Source of the DNA: Patiria miniata
Taxonomy: Eukaryota; Echinodermata; Asteroidea; Valvatida; Asterinidae
Length of the DNA stretch: 64,000 nucleotides
Direction: 5' to 3'
Assembly: GCF_015706575.1 (NCBI RefSeq)
Contig: NW_024037063.1
Location: 18,662,927-18,726,926 of the forward strand
Both the position numbers and the translations under genes were made by a program. The notes under the pieces are model-generated. The model was not told the DNA's origin. It ran no database searches and saw nothing but the letters and a program-made list of their open reading frames with translations. This document shows positions 42,505-54,327 of this stretch, piece by piece (the stretch's first letter is position 1; each line of letters starts with the position of its first letter).

Positions 42505-43872
42505 ACAGTTTATTCGGCATATACTCCCAACAGTTTATTCGGCATATACTCCCAACTTAACTTCTAACTAAAATATAGATAACTTAAATTCTAACTAAAA
42601 TATGCTAAACTTCTACGTGTACAAATGCTTCAGAGAATCCATCTCAACTGAAACCATCTTCACTCCTACTTCTTGCATAAAGAAACCTTGCAATTAATTC
42701 TGGGTCTAACAGTGAAACTTTCCTCAATCAACTGTCTTCAACTGAACACTAATTCATCAATCAGAACATGATCTCACAGTTGTCTAAAACTTCATGTTTC
42801 AACACTTATATAAGTTTCACAGAATAAATGAATCCAATGAAGGAACTTTGAACCTTAACTTAATAATGAACTTCTTCACAAACTTTGAGGAATCGAATGT
42901 TTCAGAACTAAACTACTTATTTCCTCAAGTCTCAACAGTCTAAAGTATTAAAACAACTAAACACAATGCAAAGGCTTGAATCAAAGGAAATCTATGAATG
43001 TGAATCATCAGAAATGAAAGTTAAAATCAACATACCTGTAAGAAATAATGGAGAGTTGTCAGCCAAAGATACAGAAATGCGAGGACAACTTTATGGCAGA
43101 TGTTGGCAGGGTCATTGCTTGTAAGAACAATGAAACCAACTTAATTTCCTGTCCCTTGCTGATGTGGCAACTCTTGGATCAGTCCATTATTTTCAGAGGT
43201 AAAGCAAAGCCTGGACTATTACATTAATAAAAGGGGAGGGGGCAAAATTGAAAAAGGGGGTGACCAATTTCCATGGCCTCTACACTCACCCCTGCAAAAA
43301 GAAATGTTGTCTCTAACATTTACAAACTTATAACTACATCCGATCCTATTCATCAGAGAAACGGTTCATTGTGTGTCCATTTCAAGAGCATAACACTCAT
43401 CAGTTACTAGGCGGTTTCTCCTCAGCAAAGTAACTTCGTGGGACTCAGGGCGGATGGAGTAGCTAATTCCACTTCCCTTCATCTCCGGATCTTATGTCCA
43501 AGATCATCAGTGAAATGGACTGGAACTTGATGACCAGCACAGTAACGTCTTCGTCTATAGGCTACGTATCTCGTCTACAGCTTGTGGTGGGTTGACCTCA
43601 CATCAATGCTACTGGCCGACGATCTCTTCCCCCTAGTGTGCACTGCGTAGGGGTTTCTTCTTGGGCGTCGTTACTGGCTGTTGGCTCATCGGAAGGTTAC
43701 ACTCTAGGAACCCCACCTGGCTGAGGTGGCGGGTGGGTCCACATCCAGCTGGGCGGCATCATTGGTGGGAACTGCATGTAACCCGGTTGGCTGGACTTGC
43801 AAAGGTTCGTCTGAAGAGTCGGGCTTTGCACTTTTGGCTGAGACAGCTGCCTCATCCGAAACAACCTCGGGG
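42505..43872. other. Segment unique to unit B
   Basis: Replaces the unit A/C flank. It starts with a 26-bp direct repeat (CAGTTTATTCGGCATATACT type, at about 42510 and 42533). The left half is AT-rich and featureless. The right half (43330-43860) is GC-richer with an 84-codon acidic minus-strand frame (43704-43958). It might be a fragment of a retroelement, but I see no diagnostic motif and leave it unassigned. Confidence 0.4.
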
Positions 43873-44190
43873 TCTAAGATATGAAAGCCCAATTCATAAG
43901 CTTTCCTTTTAGTACAAGAATCATTCAGGTCATTTCTGTTAGTACAAGGATCATTCAATCACTCATGTACTTTTCAAGGTACGGGATCTTAAACACAACT
44001 ACCGTTTTAAAGTTCTGTCCACGAATCACAAAAAAGGTGTGCGTTCTCTCAGCAAATTGAAAACATTTCACACACATCCCTATGTGATTTGAAAATTACA
44101 TGAGTGATTTGAATGATTCTTGTACTAAAAGAAAGCTTATGTATTGGGCTTTAAAGCCTGGTCTTTGAAAGTGCTACATGAAGAACTTCA
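43872..44190. mobile_element. TA-type MITE at the B/C junction
   Basis: Inner part of the same MITE as at 37048-37460 (AGCCCAATTCATAAGCTTTC to AAGCTTATGTATTGGGCT), without the outer ends. It joins unit C through ACTTCAAATGAGGATAATTT. Confidence 0.8.
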
Positions 44191-45084
44191 CTTCAAATGA
44201 GGATAATTTTGCCAAGGAAAGTCCATATTTGGAAATCAATGCGTCATTGTAAAGGAGGGTCTATATTTTTTCATTTTTTTTTTATCAGAAACCTATTTTT
44301 AACTAGCCGACTAGCAAAGTTTGATTATGACACATGTACCTAATGTGTGGGCTGTTTTGTTTTTCAGTTTATAAGTAATTTAAAATGTAAATGAATTTAA
44401 CATGTAGTTAGTTGAAACTACATGTACAATGAACATGCATTAAGTCATCCAATATCATTTCACACTATCTTGATTGCAAATTCACGAACTGCAAACTTGG
44501 GACAGCCAAAGTATTCTTTTGTCACAAAAGATTTTCCGGAACACCTAATTTTTGTTAATTGTTTTATCAGTCTCGACATTTCTGATTTAATAAAGAAAAA
44601 AAAAACCCAGTATAATTTTTATCATATAAAATTGTTTTATTTATGCAGTATTGGTCTACTTAGGAAAATGCAGATTAAGATATCAATTCAAAATGCATTT
44701 CCTTTAAGTTCTCCTAGACTATTTCCTGAGATTTAAGACTTACTGGAAAAATATATCAATTTCTAGTTCACAATTTCAGAAAAAGTCGCATTTACAATAC
44801 ATGGTGCAAAATCTTTGGAAAGGTACATTCAAATAAAACAATTGCCAAATCAGTTATGCCACTGAATACTTAACATTATTCCATAAAAATGAAATTAATT
44901 CACTACTTGATAAGTTGATACTAAATATGTATTAGAGTACTAAATAAGGCATGATAATATATGACTGTTTTTTTTCCAACCAAAAAAGGAAAGAATTAAA
45001 TGTATTTTGACTACATGTATATCAAAATATTTTGCCATTGACGACTTTTCAATCAACTTTGAAACCTAGTTTAAGGTAGAATGG

Positions 45085-45600
45085 ACAGTTTGTCATTTGT
45101 GAATAATTTTTCGTTTAAAGCAACAAAAGTGCTCAAAATCTTAAGTCGGGTGCTTAACAACTAACTTAATGAAGTTTCAGCTCTGTGTATGCTGTAATAT
45201 TTTGAGAAAACAAAATACACGTGTTTTGGATCTCGACTTTAATTCAAAAAGTTTCAGAGTCATATTTTGAATTGCGCCCTCTCGTGACATGATCCCAAAA
45301 TCAGCATTCGGAACATGATTCTCATTCAGCTGATTAAAATTACGCGGTCACACACTTAACCGACAAATAGTAACCGCACACGCGTGTGTGTCCGTGTCAA
45401 TGCTTGCACCCATTCACAGATTCACCCAACTACAAACGAAAATTTTGTTTGCTTTAAAATGGCAGCATGCCAAAAGGACTAATTTCACAGCGAATTTAGT
45501 GTTCATTACAATATGTAAACCAAGTAAGCTTTTATATAACAATTTGGTCAGTTACTTTTTGGACAGCTGCAAATGGCCCACTCTTCCTTATAGTACCTTC
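45085..45600. mobile_element. Palindrome-ended MITE family, unit C copy
   Basis: Nearly identical to 27940-28450, 3' of copy C. Confidence 0.6.
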
Positions 45601-45878
45601 TAATTCATCAAACTTTGAATTTTTCTACTCCCCAGATTGTTAAATAAATCTGATACAATTCAGTTCCATGGTATTTGAATTGTAAATGACATCACTAACT
45701 TCCTTAATTTTGTAGCTAAATTTTCAGATATTTTCATATTAAAGGAAAGTGTAGTTTCAAATAGAGCGCTGCAATGATCTTTTCAAAATATATCAAATAT
45801 ATGCTTCAACTGCATGAACACACACAAAATTCAGTTATTCTCCTCATTGGAATTAAATTATTTGTGTAATGTACGAAT

Positions 45879-48800
45879 TCAGAGAGGTTTTATACACAAA
45901 TAATGTTGCGCACCTAAGGCATCACTGATGGAAGATATATTGAAGCCAGCATTCTCAATCAATGCTTGCCCCTTTTCTCGCCCCATGGCCGCCCCTAGCG
46001 CTGCGCCCTCCCCCTTGCACAGCGACGTCGGTACGCAATTCAGCAAACTGAGGCTGTAAAGCATGTGACTATGCTTGACATCCTCGGATAGGTTACCCTT
46101 GAGAGTTGAATGCGATTTGGGATCGACGACGGACAGAGTGCCCCCTGGAGTCAGCGCGCGGAAAATCCCCTTGAGCACTGTATCCGGGTCGGTCAAGTCG
46201 TGGATGACCATGTGAGCGAACGCGTAACCGAATTTGTCGGTCCAATCTGCGGGTAGCACCGTGACGTCTTGACAGATGAAAGTCGCGTTTGTCACGCTCG
46301 CTGCGTCGGCTTTAGCCTGCGCTTCTTTGATGCCCGTAACGGAGAAGTCAAGTCCGTGTACGTGGCTTTTCGGGAAGCGTTTGGCCATTTCAATGGTTGA
46401 CGTCCCAGCTCCACAGCCAATGTCCAGTACATTCAGGCCCGACTCTGAAACGTTAAAACAATCCAACATATAAACATGTATTATACTGGATAAGCCATTG
46501 AAAATAATAAGAAATAGAATGCCAAAAAATATACATAAAAATTGCAATAGAAAATCTGACTAGCTTGCAATCCCCCCCCCCCCCCATAGATCCGCCACTG
46601 CCACTCACGATTAAGAATTCCAATTTGCTTGAAGGTACATATTAATTGCAACAGAAAATCACTTTCACACAAAAAAGTGTCCGAAACAGGCATGGAAGAA
46701 TTACACCAAAATGCTATGCTGCAACTGACTGCATATATGTGTACAAGATGTGATTAGAACAGACAAAACATAACAAAAATTAAGAATTTTACCCAGTTTG
46801 GCTTGAATGTCTGGCATGGAAGGAAAGAAATCCGTGATGAACTCATTCTGGAACATGGGCCCATGGACCTGCGTCATCTGTGCATAAAACCTGTCATACT
46901 TCTCATTTGGAACACCTATAAACAAAAGAGGATTTATAAACTCCCTCCTATTTTTTTTACAAATATCATCCTGTAAAATAGACCTCTTTTCTAACTGGCT
47001 ATTTTTCAAGCAATACAAAAGTTATTCACTTTTGAATGAGACATCCACCGAAAAAAATCGGCCGAAGTTTACTTGTGGAAGTATTACTTTATCAATTATG
47101 AATTATTTCCAGCCAGACACTAATTTTGTTTTGCCAGAAGTAGCCTGGTTCCCGCCCCACGATCAGTATCGTTAATGTATGGGCCAGGAGCCAGTCTGCT
47201 CGCAAGGCGTGAGAAATCGCCGCTACTGCCACAGTAATCAAGTATGCTCAAACTTTTGGGCATTTTGCAATTTGTTTATCAACTTTTTTGGTGGCGAGAA
47301 CTGGTTGATGTAAAGTGTCCAGCTTGAGGACACAACCAATCAAGTGAACCCGCAAAGGAAAAGGTGAAATCATCTCTTCAACAAACCTTCAGTTTGCAAT
47401 GCAAAATTGTTCAGGAAAAAATTTAAAAACCTCATCTTTGAGCAATTTGAAATTTGTGTGCCTCCTTATTGGTTAGGAAGAACCAGTTGCTGTAAAGTGG
47501 CTAGCTCAAGGACACAACCACAAAGACATCCACAAAGACTCACTAAAATAAGCTCTTCGATCAAGACCCTCATTTTTGAAATCATGTAATTTTCCTCAGT
47601 TTGCAATGCTAAAATGATAAAAAACAAATAAAAAAAGCCTCATTTTTGAGCAATTTTACAACTAGTGAACCTCCTAATTGAGTAGAAAGAACCTGTTGTT
47701 GTAAAATGTCTAGCTCAAGGACAGTAACCAATTTATGCACTTTTGCAGTGAACCTGCAGAGACTTGCTCAAATCATCTCTTCGATCAACCCCTCATTTTT
47801 GGCTTCACTCTTAACTTTTAGCATTTTGCAACTGGTCTTCCACCTCATTGAGTAGTTGCTGTAAAATGTCTAGCTCATGGACACAACTAAAGCAGTGAAA
47901 CCGCAAAGGACAAGGTAAAATCATCTCTTTGATTAAATTTCATTTTGGCTTCATGTCCTTTTCCTCACTTTGCAATGCAAAAAATGATTCAGGGACGAAC
48001 AAAAAAAACCTGTATCTTTGAGCAATTTGCAACTGGTGGCAATTGCTGTAAACTGGCTAGCCCAAGGACACAACCAATGCAGTGAACCCACAAAGGACAA
48101 TCTCAAATCATCTCTTTGATCAAACCTTTTTTGTTGGCTTCATGTGATTTCCCTCAGTCTTTGAACAATTTGCAACTGATGTACATCCTCATTAGGTAGA
48201 GAGAACCAGTTGCTGTAAAGTGTCTTGCCCAAGAACACAACCAAGAACAAGAACCCACACAAGCACAAGCTAGAGATCATCTCTTCGACCAAACCTGCAT
48301 ATTTGGTTTCATGTAATTTTCCTCAGTTTGCAATGCCAAAATGATTCAGGAACAAACAAATAGTGATCTTTGAGCAATTTGCAACTGGTGTACTTCGTCA
48401 TTGGGAAGAGAGAACCAGTTGCTGTAAAGTGTCTTGCCCAAGAACACAACCAAGAACCCGCACAAGCTAGAGAATATCTCTTCGACCAAACCTTCAAATT
48501 CGGTTTCATGTTATTTTCCTCAGTTTGCAATGCAAAAATGATTCAGGAACAAACAAATAGTTATCTTTGAGCAATTTGCAACTGGTGTGCCTCCTTGTTA
48601 GGTAGAGAGAACCAGTTGCTGTAAAGTGTCTTGCCCAAGAACACAAGGTCAATAACCCACACAAGCGAAAGTTAGAACTCATCTCTACAATCAAACCTTA
48701 TTTCTGGCTTCAGAAGGTGATGGAACACATGTGATTATCCTCAGTTGCAGTAAGATGATGATTCAGGGGAAAAAAAGGAAAAATTATTTCACGTTGTTAC

Positions 48801-50134
48801 CTGGAGGTCCATCTTTTTGGAAGCAATCGGCGACATCAAAGAAAGCTGTGCTCAACGTCGGGGTGCACATGGCCATTCCTCGGGACTGTGCGATAGAGTG
48901 ACGATGTTTAGGAATCCAGTATTTCTCTTCAACTGGGTCATAACTGACGATGTGTGCCGTCACCATCGATCCTAGCCACTCCCTCACGTACCTAGCGAGT
49001 GAAGATAAAAGTCCAAGTTTGAATATACACAAGACAATGCAAGCGTAGTCAACGTCCCAGAGTGCATTTTTCTATTTAAACAAACCACAAAGGAAAACTG
49101 ACAAGGTACGTTATAGTATTTTTAAAAGTTGAACAAAGAAATTGACACTGGAGCAGGGTTTGAACCTGCGACCTCCGGATTGCCGTTCCGGTGCTCTACC
49201 AACTGAGCTATCCAGCTCTATGTTGGTGGTTCACACACAGAACACCCTCAACACAGATTTATTCACTGCTTTTCAGCAAGCTGGCATATTGGTATGTTTG
49301 GCCGCCCATAGATCAACGGCATACCAGCTGAAAGAGTGTTTTCGGATCATTCAAATGGTGTAGTTTATTCACAGTGTTACTATTGCGAGAATTTCAGAAA
49401 AGTGCTTCAGAAGTATCCACGTACAACTATGAGGTATGGAGTGCCATTTGGTTATGTGGTGAAATGGCTTGCTGTTATAACTGTAACCAGATCAAGAATT
49501 CCATACTGGGCCACCACTCAGACCTCCTGCACGAAGTCTATGGGCCATGACAAAAGGTAAAGTATTATTAAAGAATTTTTGCACTCCTTAAATAATGTTT
49601 TCTCGTCAGATTTACAACTTTTGGTACTTTTCATGTCATATTAAGGGAATATGAGTGGTGGCCCAGTATGGAATTCTTTCCACATATTTGCTTTCAATCA
49701 CTCCTAGGCAGTGAAAACTGGGTTGAAAAAGGTAGTTTTCAACTTGTGGTCCACTTTTCATGCTCTAGTGATTTCCGCATGACTGAGCAAACAATTTGGT
49801 CCTTGGGAAAGCCAAGTCAATAAACAATGTTGTTTTGGAAAGGTTTAAAACAAAATAAATAAATAAAGGATAGTAGATACCAGCAGGAAAAAGGAATCGG
49901 GCCGGTACGAGAAACTGGTTTATTTTTTACTTGGCCTCACCTTTCTTTAAATTTGCCGGCATCAGCAATCTCTTGACAGGTCTTGGGCGTTTCCATGGAA
50001 ATCATCAATTTGAATAAACCAGTTTCAAACCCAAGGGCCATGGTCATGCATGTTATGCCATTGTTGACGATACTCCTCATACGGCTATTAAAATCCTTCT
50101 CCGTTTCATCACTGAAGTCTTTACTGTCGCCCAT
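45879..50134 (-). CDS. SAM-dependent methyltransferase, Rv2258c-like, copy C
   Basis: Third tandem paralogue. Exons 50134-49941, 48991-48801, 46915-46793 and 46444-45879 join in phase to 357 aa, with exon lengths identical to A and B (194, 191, 123, 566). Motif I DIGCGAGTS and GLDFS are kept. Differences include NEKYDRFYAQM in exon 3, SVTNATF and DPDTVLKGIFRALTPGGTL in exon 4. The HDLTDP motif is as in copy A. Intron 3 carries a replaced stretch (46561-46790) with a poly(C) run, and intron 2 an expanded 190-bp array. No disabling change seen; cytosolic enzyme of unknown substrate. Confidence 0.92.
46561..46790. other. Replaced segment in intron 3 of copy C
   Basis: Copies A and B are collinear here with each other but not with C, which has 15 C residues, then ATAGATCCGCCACTGCC and unrelated AT-rich sequence. 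The GGATCCGCC-type end is also seen near 62825 and 63025, so this is probably a MITE fragment. Confidence 0.55.
47300..48760. repeat. About 190-bp tandem repeat in intron 2, copy C
   Basis: Eight units, marked at about 47323, 47505, 47710, 47872, 48056, 48225, 48434 and 48629. The units near the 3' splice side are close to those of copies A and B; the middle ones are diverged (CTAGCTCAAGGACAC). Confidence 0.85.
49147..49217 (-). repeat. tRNA-Ala-like SINE head, copy C intron
   Basis: Near-intact cloverleaf with anticodon GGC, orthologous in position to 32760-32830. Confidence 0.75.
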
Positions 50135-50219
50135 GGTTGCTGTCTACAAAAAGGCCACTTTCCTGAAATAATCAAATGGGGAAGTTTGAAAGACATGCAA
50201 CATTACAGTTATGAGAATT

Positions 50220-50356
50220 CTGTTCTCATTTCTTAGGCGTTTTCTTAATAAATACTGCAATATTTTCCCTGCTAAATTTGTCTTTTTAGGGCATATTATC
50301 ACTTTCTGATAGCTGATAGGTCAAATTAGTGATGGCCAGATTTGGGAATCTTTCCT
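50220..50356. mobile_element. Truncated palindromic MITE upstream of copy C
   Basis: The right part and TIR of the family at 33943-34147 are present; the left TIR is lost. The GC-box repeat follows at about 50490-50605. Confidence 0.7.
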
Positions 50357-51460
50357 CTTGAGTCTTGTCTGCTGAAAAACACCATTGTCGAAAAATCTTG
50401 CAACCTGGCGCCACTTTTGCGATTGTGTATCAAGAGTAAAGAAAATATTTTCCAATAACGGGACTCTAATTTCATGATATAAAAAATTTAAAAATGGCGA
50501 AAAATGCGCAAAATCTGAGACTAACAAAACTTAGTGAACAAAAACTCCATAGGGCCGGGTTGTCTAAGGGGCGTGGCTAACTCGCAAACGGCGATAGGTC
50601 AATTGCCAGCAATGCCGCCCGTGCATTCACAATCACACTTGACATGCTTGACAAGTTTACATTCAGGAAAATAGTCTAAAATTCAGTGTCCCAAATTTCC
50701 CTTGCTAATGTGACCAAACCAAAAGGTGGTGTGATATTTCCAGAAGACTTTGACAGTTATAATAATACAGTTTATTCGGCATATATTCCCATAACTTCCC
50801 CAAGTTTAGAAGATAAAATTGACCAAAAGTTCACTCACCAAATAATGCCAAAAGTTACCTGCATTGTTTACAAAAGGCCCTCAATCGATATCTCAATAGT
50901 ACACTGTCGATCGTATCAGTGGGCGGTACCCAAATTGAGGGGGGGGGGGGGGCGCATAAGCCGTCATAAATTTGGTTTATTTGGGGGTTTTTATCAAAAG
51001 AAGAACTACTTAACATAAAATGTGGCAGAGAAAGCTGACAATGGTCATGTTTTTCTCCAAGATACAGTAAAGTTTTGGAGATCAAATTACAGAGGTTTAA
51101 TTTTTAAAGTGGATAATTACAATTGATTGGTTCTAAGCCACGGAAGGGCGAGGGTATATTACTCAATTAAATTGCAAAAATAAATGCACATAGAGAAAGA
51201 CAAAGACTGAAAACAAATAAGAAACGTACAACTGTGTGTCACGGTTTTCCTTTTATTAAAGAAGTGGTTTTTTTTCACAATTATGTGTAGGCTTTAATGT
51301 ACATTCATTTTTTGGGGTCATTGTCAAGTTCATTATCTGGGATGACTCGCTAGTTCTACAAAAAGACAAATTTGATGTAATTTCTTTAAAGTCGGTTGCT
51401 TTACTCCAATTCTTTCAGATGTAAGCCTGGCGTCATTGATGAGATTAAGAGGTAATATGT

Positions 51461-51662
51461 GCTGGTCCCAGAAGGCCAGCCTAGCGTCCTCTTTGCTGCT
51501 CACTGTCAGTTGTGAGCCGGGCAGTGCTATTGTATAGGATTACCCTGTGACGCTATTAAATGGGCTAAAATCTGGCCCATTGTGTAGACCAGATGCATGA
51601 AAAGACTTCTAGTAATCCATTCTTAATCAAATGAATAGAAGTTTCAGCACTCTGGGACCAGC
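51461..51662. mobile_element. MITE, GCTGGTCCCA family, copy 4
   Basis: Paralogue of 36559-36763 in unit C. Confidence 0.8.
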
Positions 51663-51950
51663 TTTTAACTACGCTTGCCCGGTCTCATTTTCAAGAAATC
51701 TTACACCATAACAACATTGGAATGTCATGGACAATTGGAAAAAAAGATCAGCGTTTTTTTTTTTTAATCGGGCCTCATGTGTGTGAGCCAGATAGATATT
51801 TCCAGACTTGTGCGTACTTTGAACTCTGGTCGGGTTGTCTGCTTGTTAACAATGATATCTAGAATTTTATATTAAGTAAATGCCGGCGACTGTAACAAGA
51901 ATTATCAAATATTAATATACAAGACTTTTAAAGTGGGTAAATATTTGTAG

Positions 51951-52359
51951 TATAGGGTGAGTAAATAAAACCGAAACCCAAATGTCGGGATTATTGTTTT
52001 AGTGTTTTGCATGTAGCACTTTCAAAATCTAGGATATGAAAGCCCAATTCATAAGCTTTCTTTTAGTACAAGAATCATTCAGATCATTTCTGTTAGTACA
52101 AGGATCATTCAATCACTCATGTACTTTTCAAGTTACGGGATCTTAAACACAACCACTAATTTAAAGTTCTGTGAAAACAATTCACACACATCCCTATGTG
52201 ATTTGAAAATTACATGAGTGATTTGAATGATTCTTGTACTAAAAGAAAGCTTAAGAATTGGGCTTTCATATATCCTAGATTTTGAACGTGCTACATGCAG
52301 AACTTCACTAAAACAATGGTTCCGACATTTGGGTTTCGTTTTTTTGACTCACCCTGTAC
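51951..52359. mobile_element. Complete TA-flanked MITE at the end of unit C
   Basis: The only full copy, about 409 bp. Left end TATAGGGTGAGT and right end ACTCACCCTGTA, with arms of about 170 bp that include AAACCCAAATGTC and its inverse. TA at both ends suits Tc1/mariner-type cross-mobilisation. Non-coding. Confidence 0.85.
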
Positions 52360-52935
52360 AAGAGAAAGAGCACACATTCACAGTATTAAAAGCTTTAATA
52401 CATATCGTTACATTGCTTTACAAAAGTACAATTATAATAATCGTAAAATATGATTAAAGTTCTTACAGTTCGATTCATTTATGCGGTGGCTATGATGATT
52501 TAGGAATACATTTTTAACATTTTAATAACAATATTGGGGTTTTTGTTTTGCGTACAGCAATATTCTCCACTATGATTATGAGAAGTCTGACAAAAATAAG
52601 ATGGCTTTAGTTATTTTTGCTTCGGTGCGTTTTTAGCCCAAAAAGCTGGCACATCAGAAAACTCATGTTAATCAGTAAATTGATCTGGAAGTGAATGCAG
52701 TGACTCTTGTACTCATAGGCAACTGAAATTGTCTTGGAGTAAAATGGTTCCAAAGACTGCATGGTCGACTCTCGTAAGTACCTAGACCTATCCAAAATGC
52801 TAGTTATATCAGAATTTTGTATTAATAAGAGGAGCATCAGTCCCATTCATTGTGCACATAAATGCACAGACAGGATCAAGCATTTCTGTTTGTTATAATC
52901 AGAATTTGTATCACCAGTGTTTGTATTAAAAGTAT
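52360..52935. other. Spacer, no gene seen
   Basis: AT-rich sequence past the triplication. A 79-codon minus-strand frame (52607-52846) shows no family resemblance or splice support. Confidence 0.4.
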
Positions 52936-53437
52936 AGTCCATCATTTGTAATTTGTGCATTTTGTTCATTTGAAGCAACAAAAGTGCTCAAGATCTAAAG
53001 AAGGGTGCTGAACAACCTACGCTGATGAAGATTCAGCTCAGCTTTAGCTGCATATTTCAAGAAAAACAACATTCTAGGATCTCGATTTCAAATCAAAAGC
53101 TGCTGAATCCTGTTTTGAATTGGGCCTGAATTCAGTATCAGAGACACGTTCTCACCGAGCCGATTGCAGCTACGCGATGTCGCGCACTGATCCGACGAAT
53201 TACAGCAACTGTGCGCGCGTGTGTCGTGCCAATGCTTGCGTGCACTTCGCAGAATAACAAAACGAACTACTAATTTGAAATTCTTTTGTTGATTTCTTCA
53301 AAATGACAGATTGCCAGAAAGAATAATTTCACAGGGAGTTTAGTCCCCTTATTATCTTTCAAGCATGTTTTTCACCAAGCATGTTTTTCAACAATAATTA
53401 CGCCAGTTACTTTTTGGATAGCTGCAAATGATGGACT
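52936..53437. mobile_element. 502-bp MITE with 13-bp inverted ends
   Basis: Ends AGTCCATCATTTG and CAAATGATGGACT are perfect inverted repeats. The interior matches 27940-28450 and 45085-45600, and, inverted, 22100-22520. This copy defines the borders of the family. Confidence 0.75.
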
Positions 53438-54327
53438 CTGGCTTTAACGGGAGTCGACTGTATATTGTAATTTGCATATTAATTATCCTGCATTGATAGT
53501 AAAGTTTTGTGTGTAACAGCGAAACGGTACAAGTTCAGGGTTTTTTCCCTTAACATTTCAAGTTTACAATTCAAACGTTGGGCCTATTTTTTTTGTAATT
53601 AAAAAGTTTTGAAAAAATGACTTATCATGATTGAATCATTCTAAAGTTTTTTTCCTACTATACTTTGGTAGAGAATGAAAGAATTTTGTAATACGCTATT
53701 CTACGAAAAGTCATACGTCAAATTCATTGCTTGACTCAAGTACAACAAGAAAGCACAACATAGTTTAAACAATATCCCGAAGTACAGATTTTCGTAATGA
53801 TGGAATATACATGTATCGTCTGTTTGCATCGTTAAGCATGTTTGCCAAAAAAAAACAAGTAATAAAAAAACAAAATAAAAAAAAACAAAATCCACACACA
53901 CAATCAATAAAAACAAGTCAACAACATATTTATGTTAACATCCCCGTAGGCCCGTATGCCAGCACACTGAACTTTTAACTACATGTTCGAAATTAACATC
54001 AAAATCACACTTTTTATCAAATTTGAAAAGAAAACTGGTACTGTAAAACATTAAAAACACAAAATGCTAAAAAGAAAACTTACAAAAATGCAAACATACA
54101 AACAAATATTAGCAAAAGGTTATTTTGTAATTTGCGCGTTTTAAAAATTGATAAGTTCAAACAGTTAATATGAAAACAGTCAACAGCTAGTACTTTACTT
54201 AGCACGTTAATAAAAATGATAAAACTACATGAACTAGTGCGCCACCCTTTCGCAATTCCCTGCTCTCTCCATAATGCATCTTGTTCCGAACCCTGTACCT
54301 GTCATTTCAAACTCCGATCGTCGCGAT
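53438..54327. other. 3' flank of the draxin-like gene
   Basis: Very AT-rich, with A-rich tracts at 53840-53900. It probably holds the 3'UTR, but I see no AATAAA on the minus strand at a convincing distance. Confidence 0.35.

Larger units (their letters stand above)
27080..52360. repeat. Tandem triplication of a 7-10 kb unit
   Basis: Unit A is about 27080-37440, unit B about 37440-44180 and unit C about 44180-52360. Each unit contains a complete four-exon methyltransferase gene plus shared 5' and 3' flanks. Near-identical stretches include 27905-28725 with 45055-45878, and 36060-37040 with 50955-51950. The units differ by insertions and deletions: A has two large insertions, B has lost parts of both flanks and gained a unique 1.37-kb segment, and C has an expanded intron repeat. 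Confidence 0.9.

Noticed and set aside
42505-43872. Retroelement fragment in unit B
   Set aside because: GC-rich, with an acidic open frame, but no diagnostic motif or terminal repeat could be identified, so it was left unassigned.
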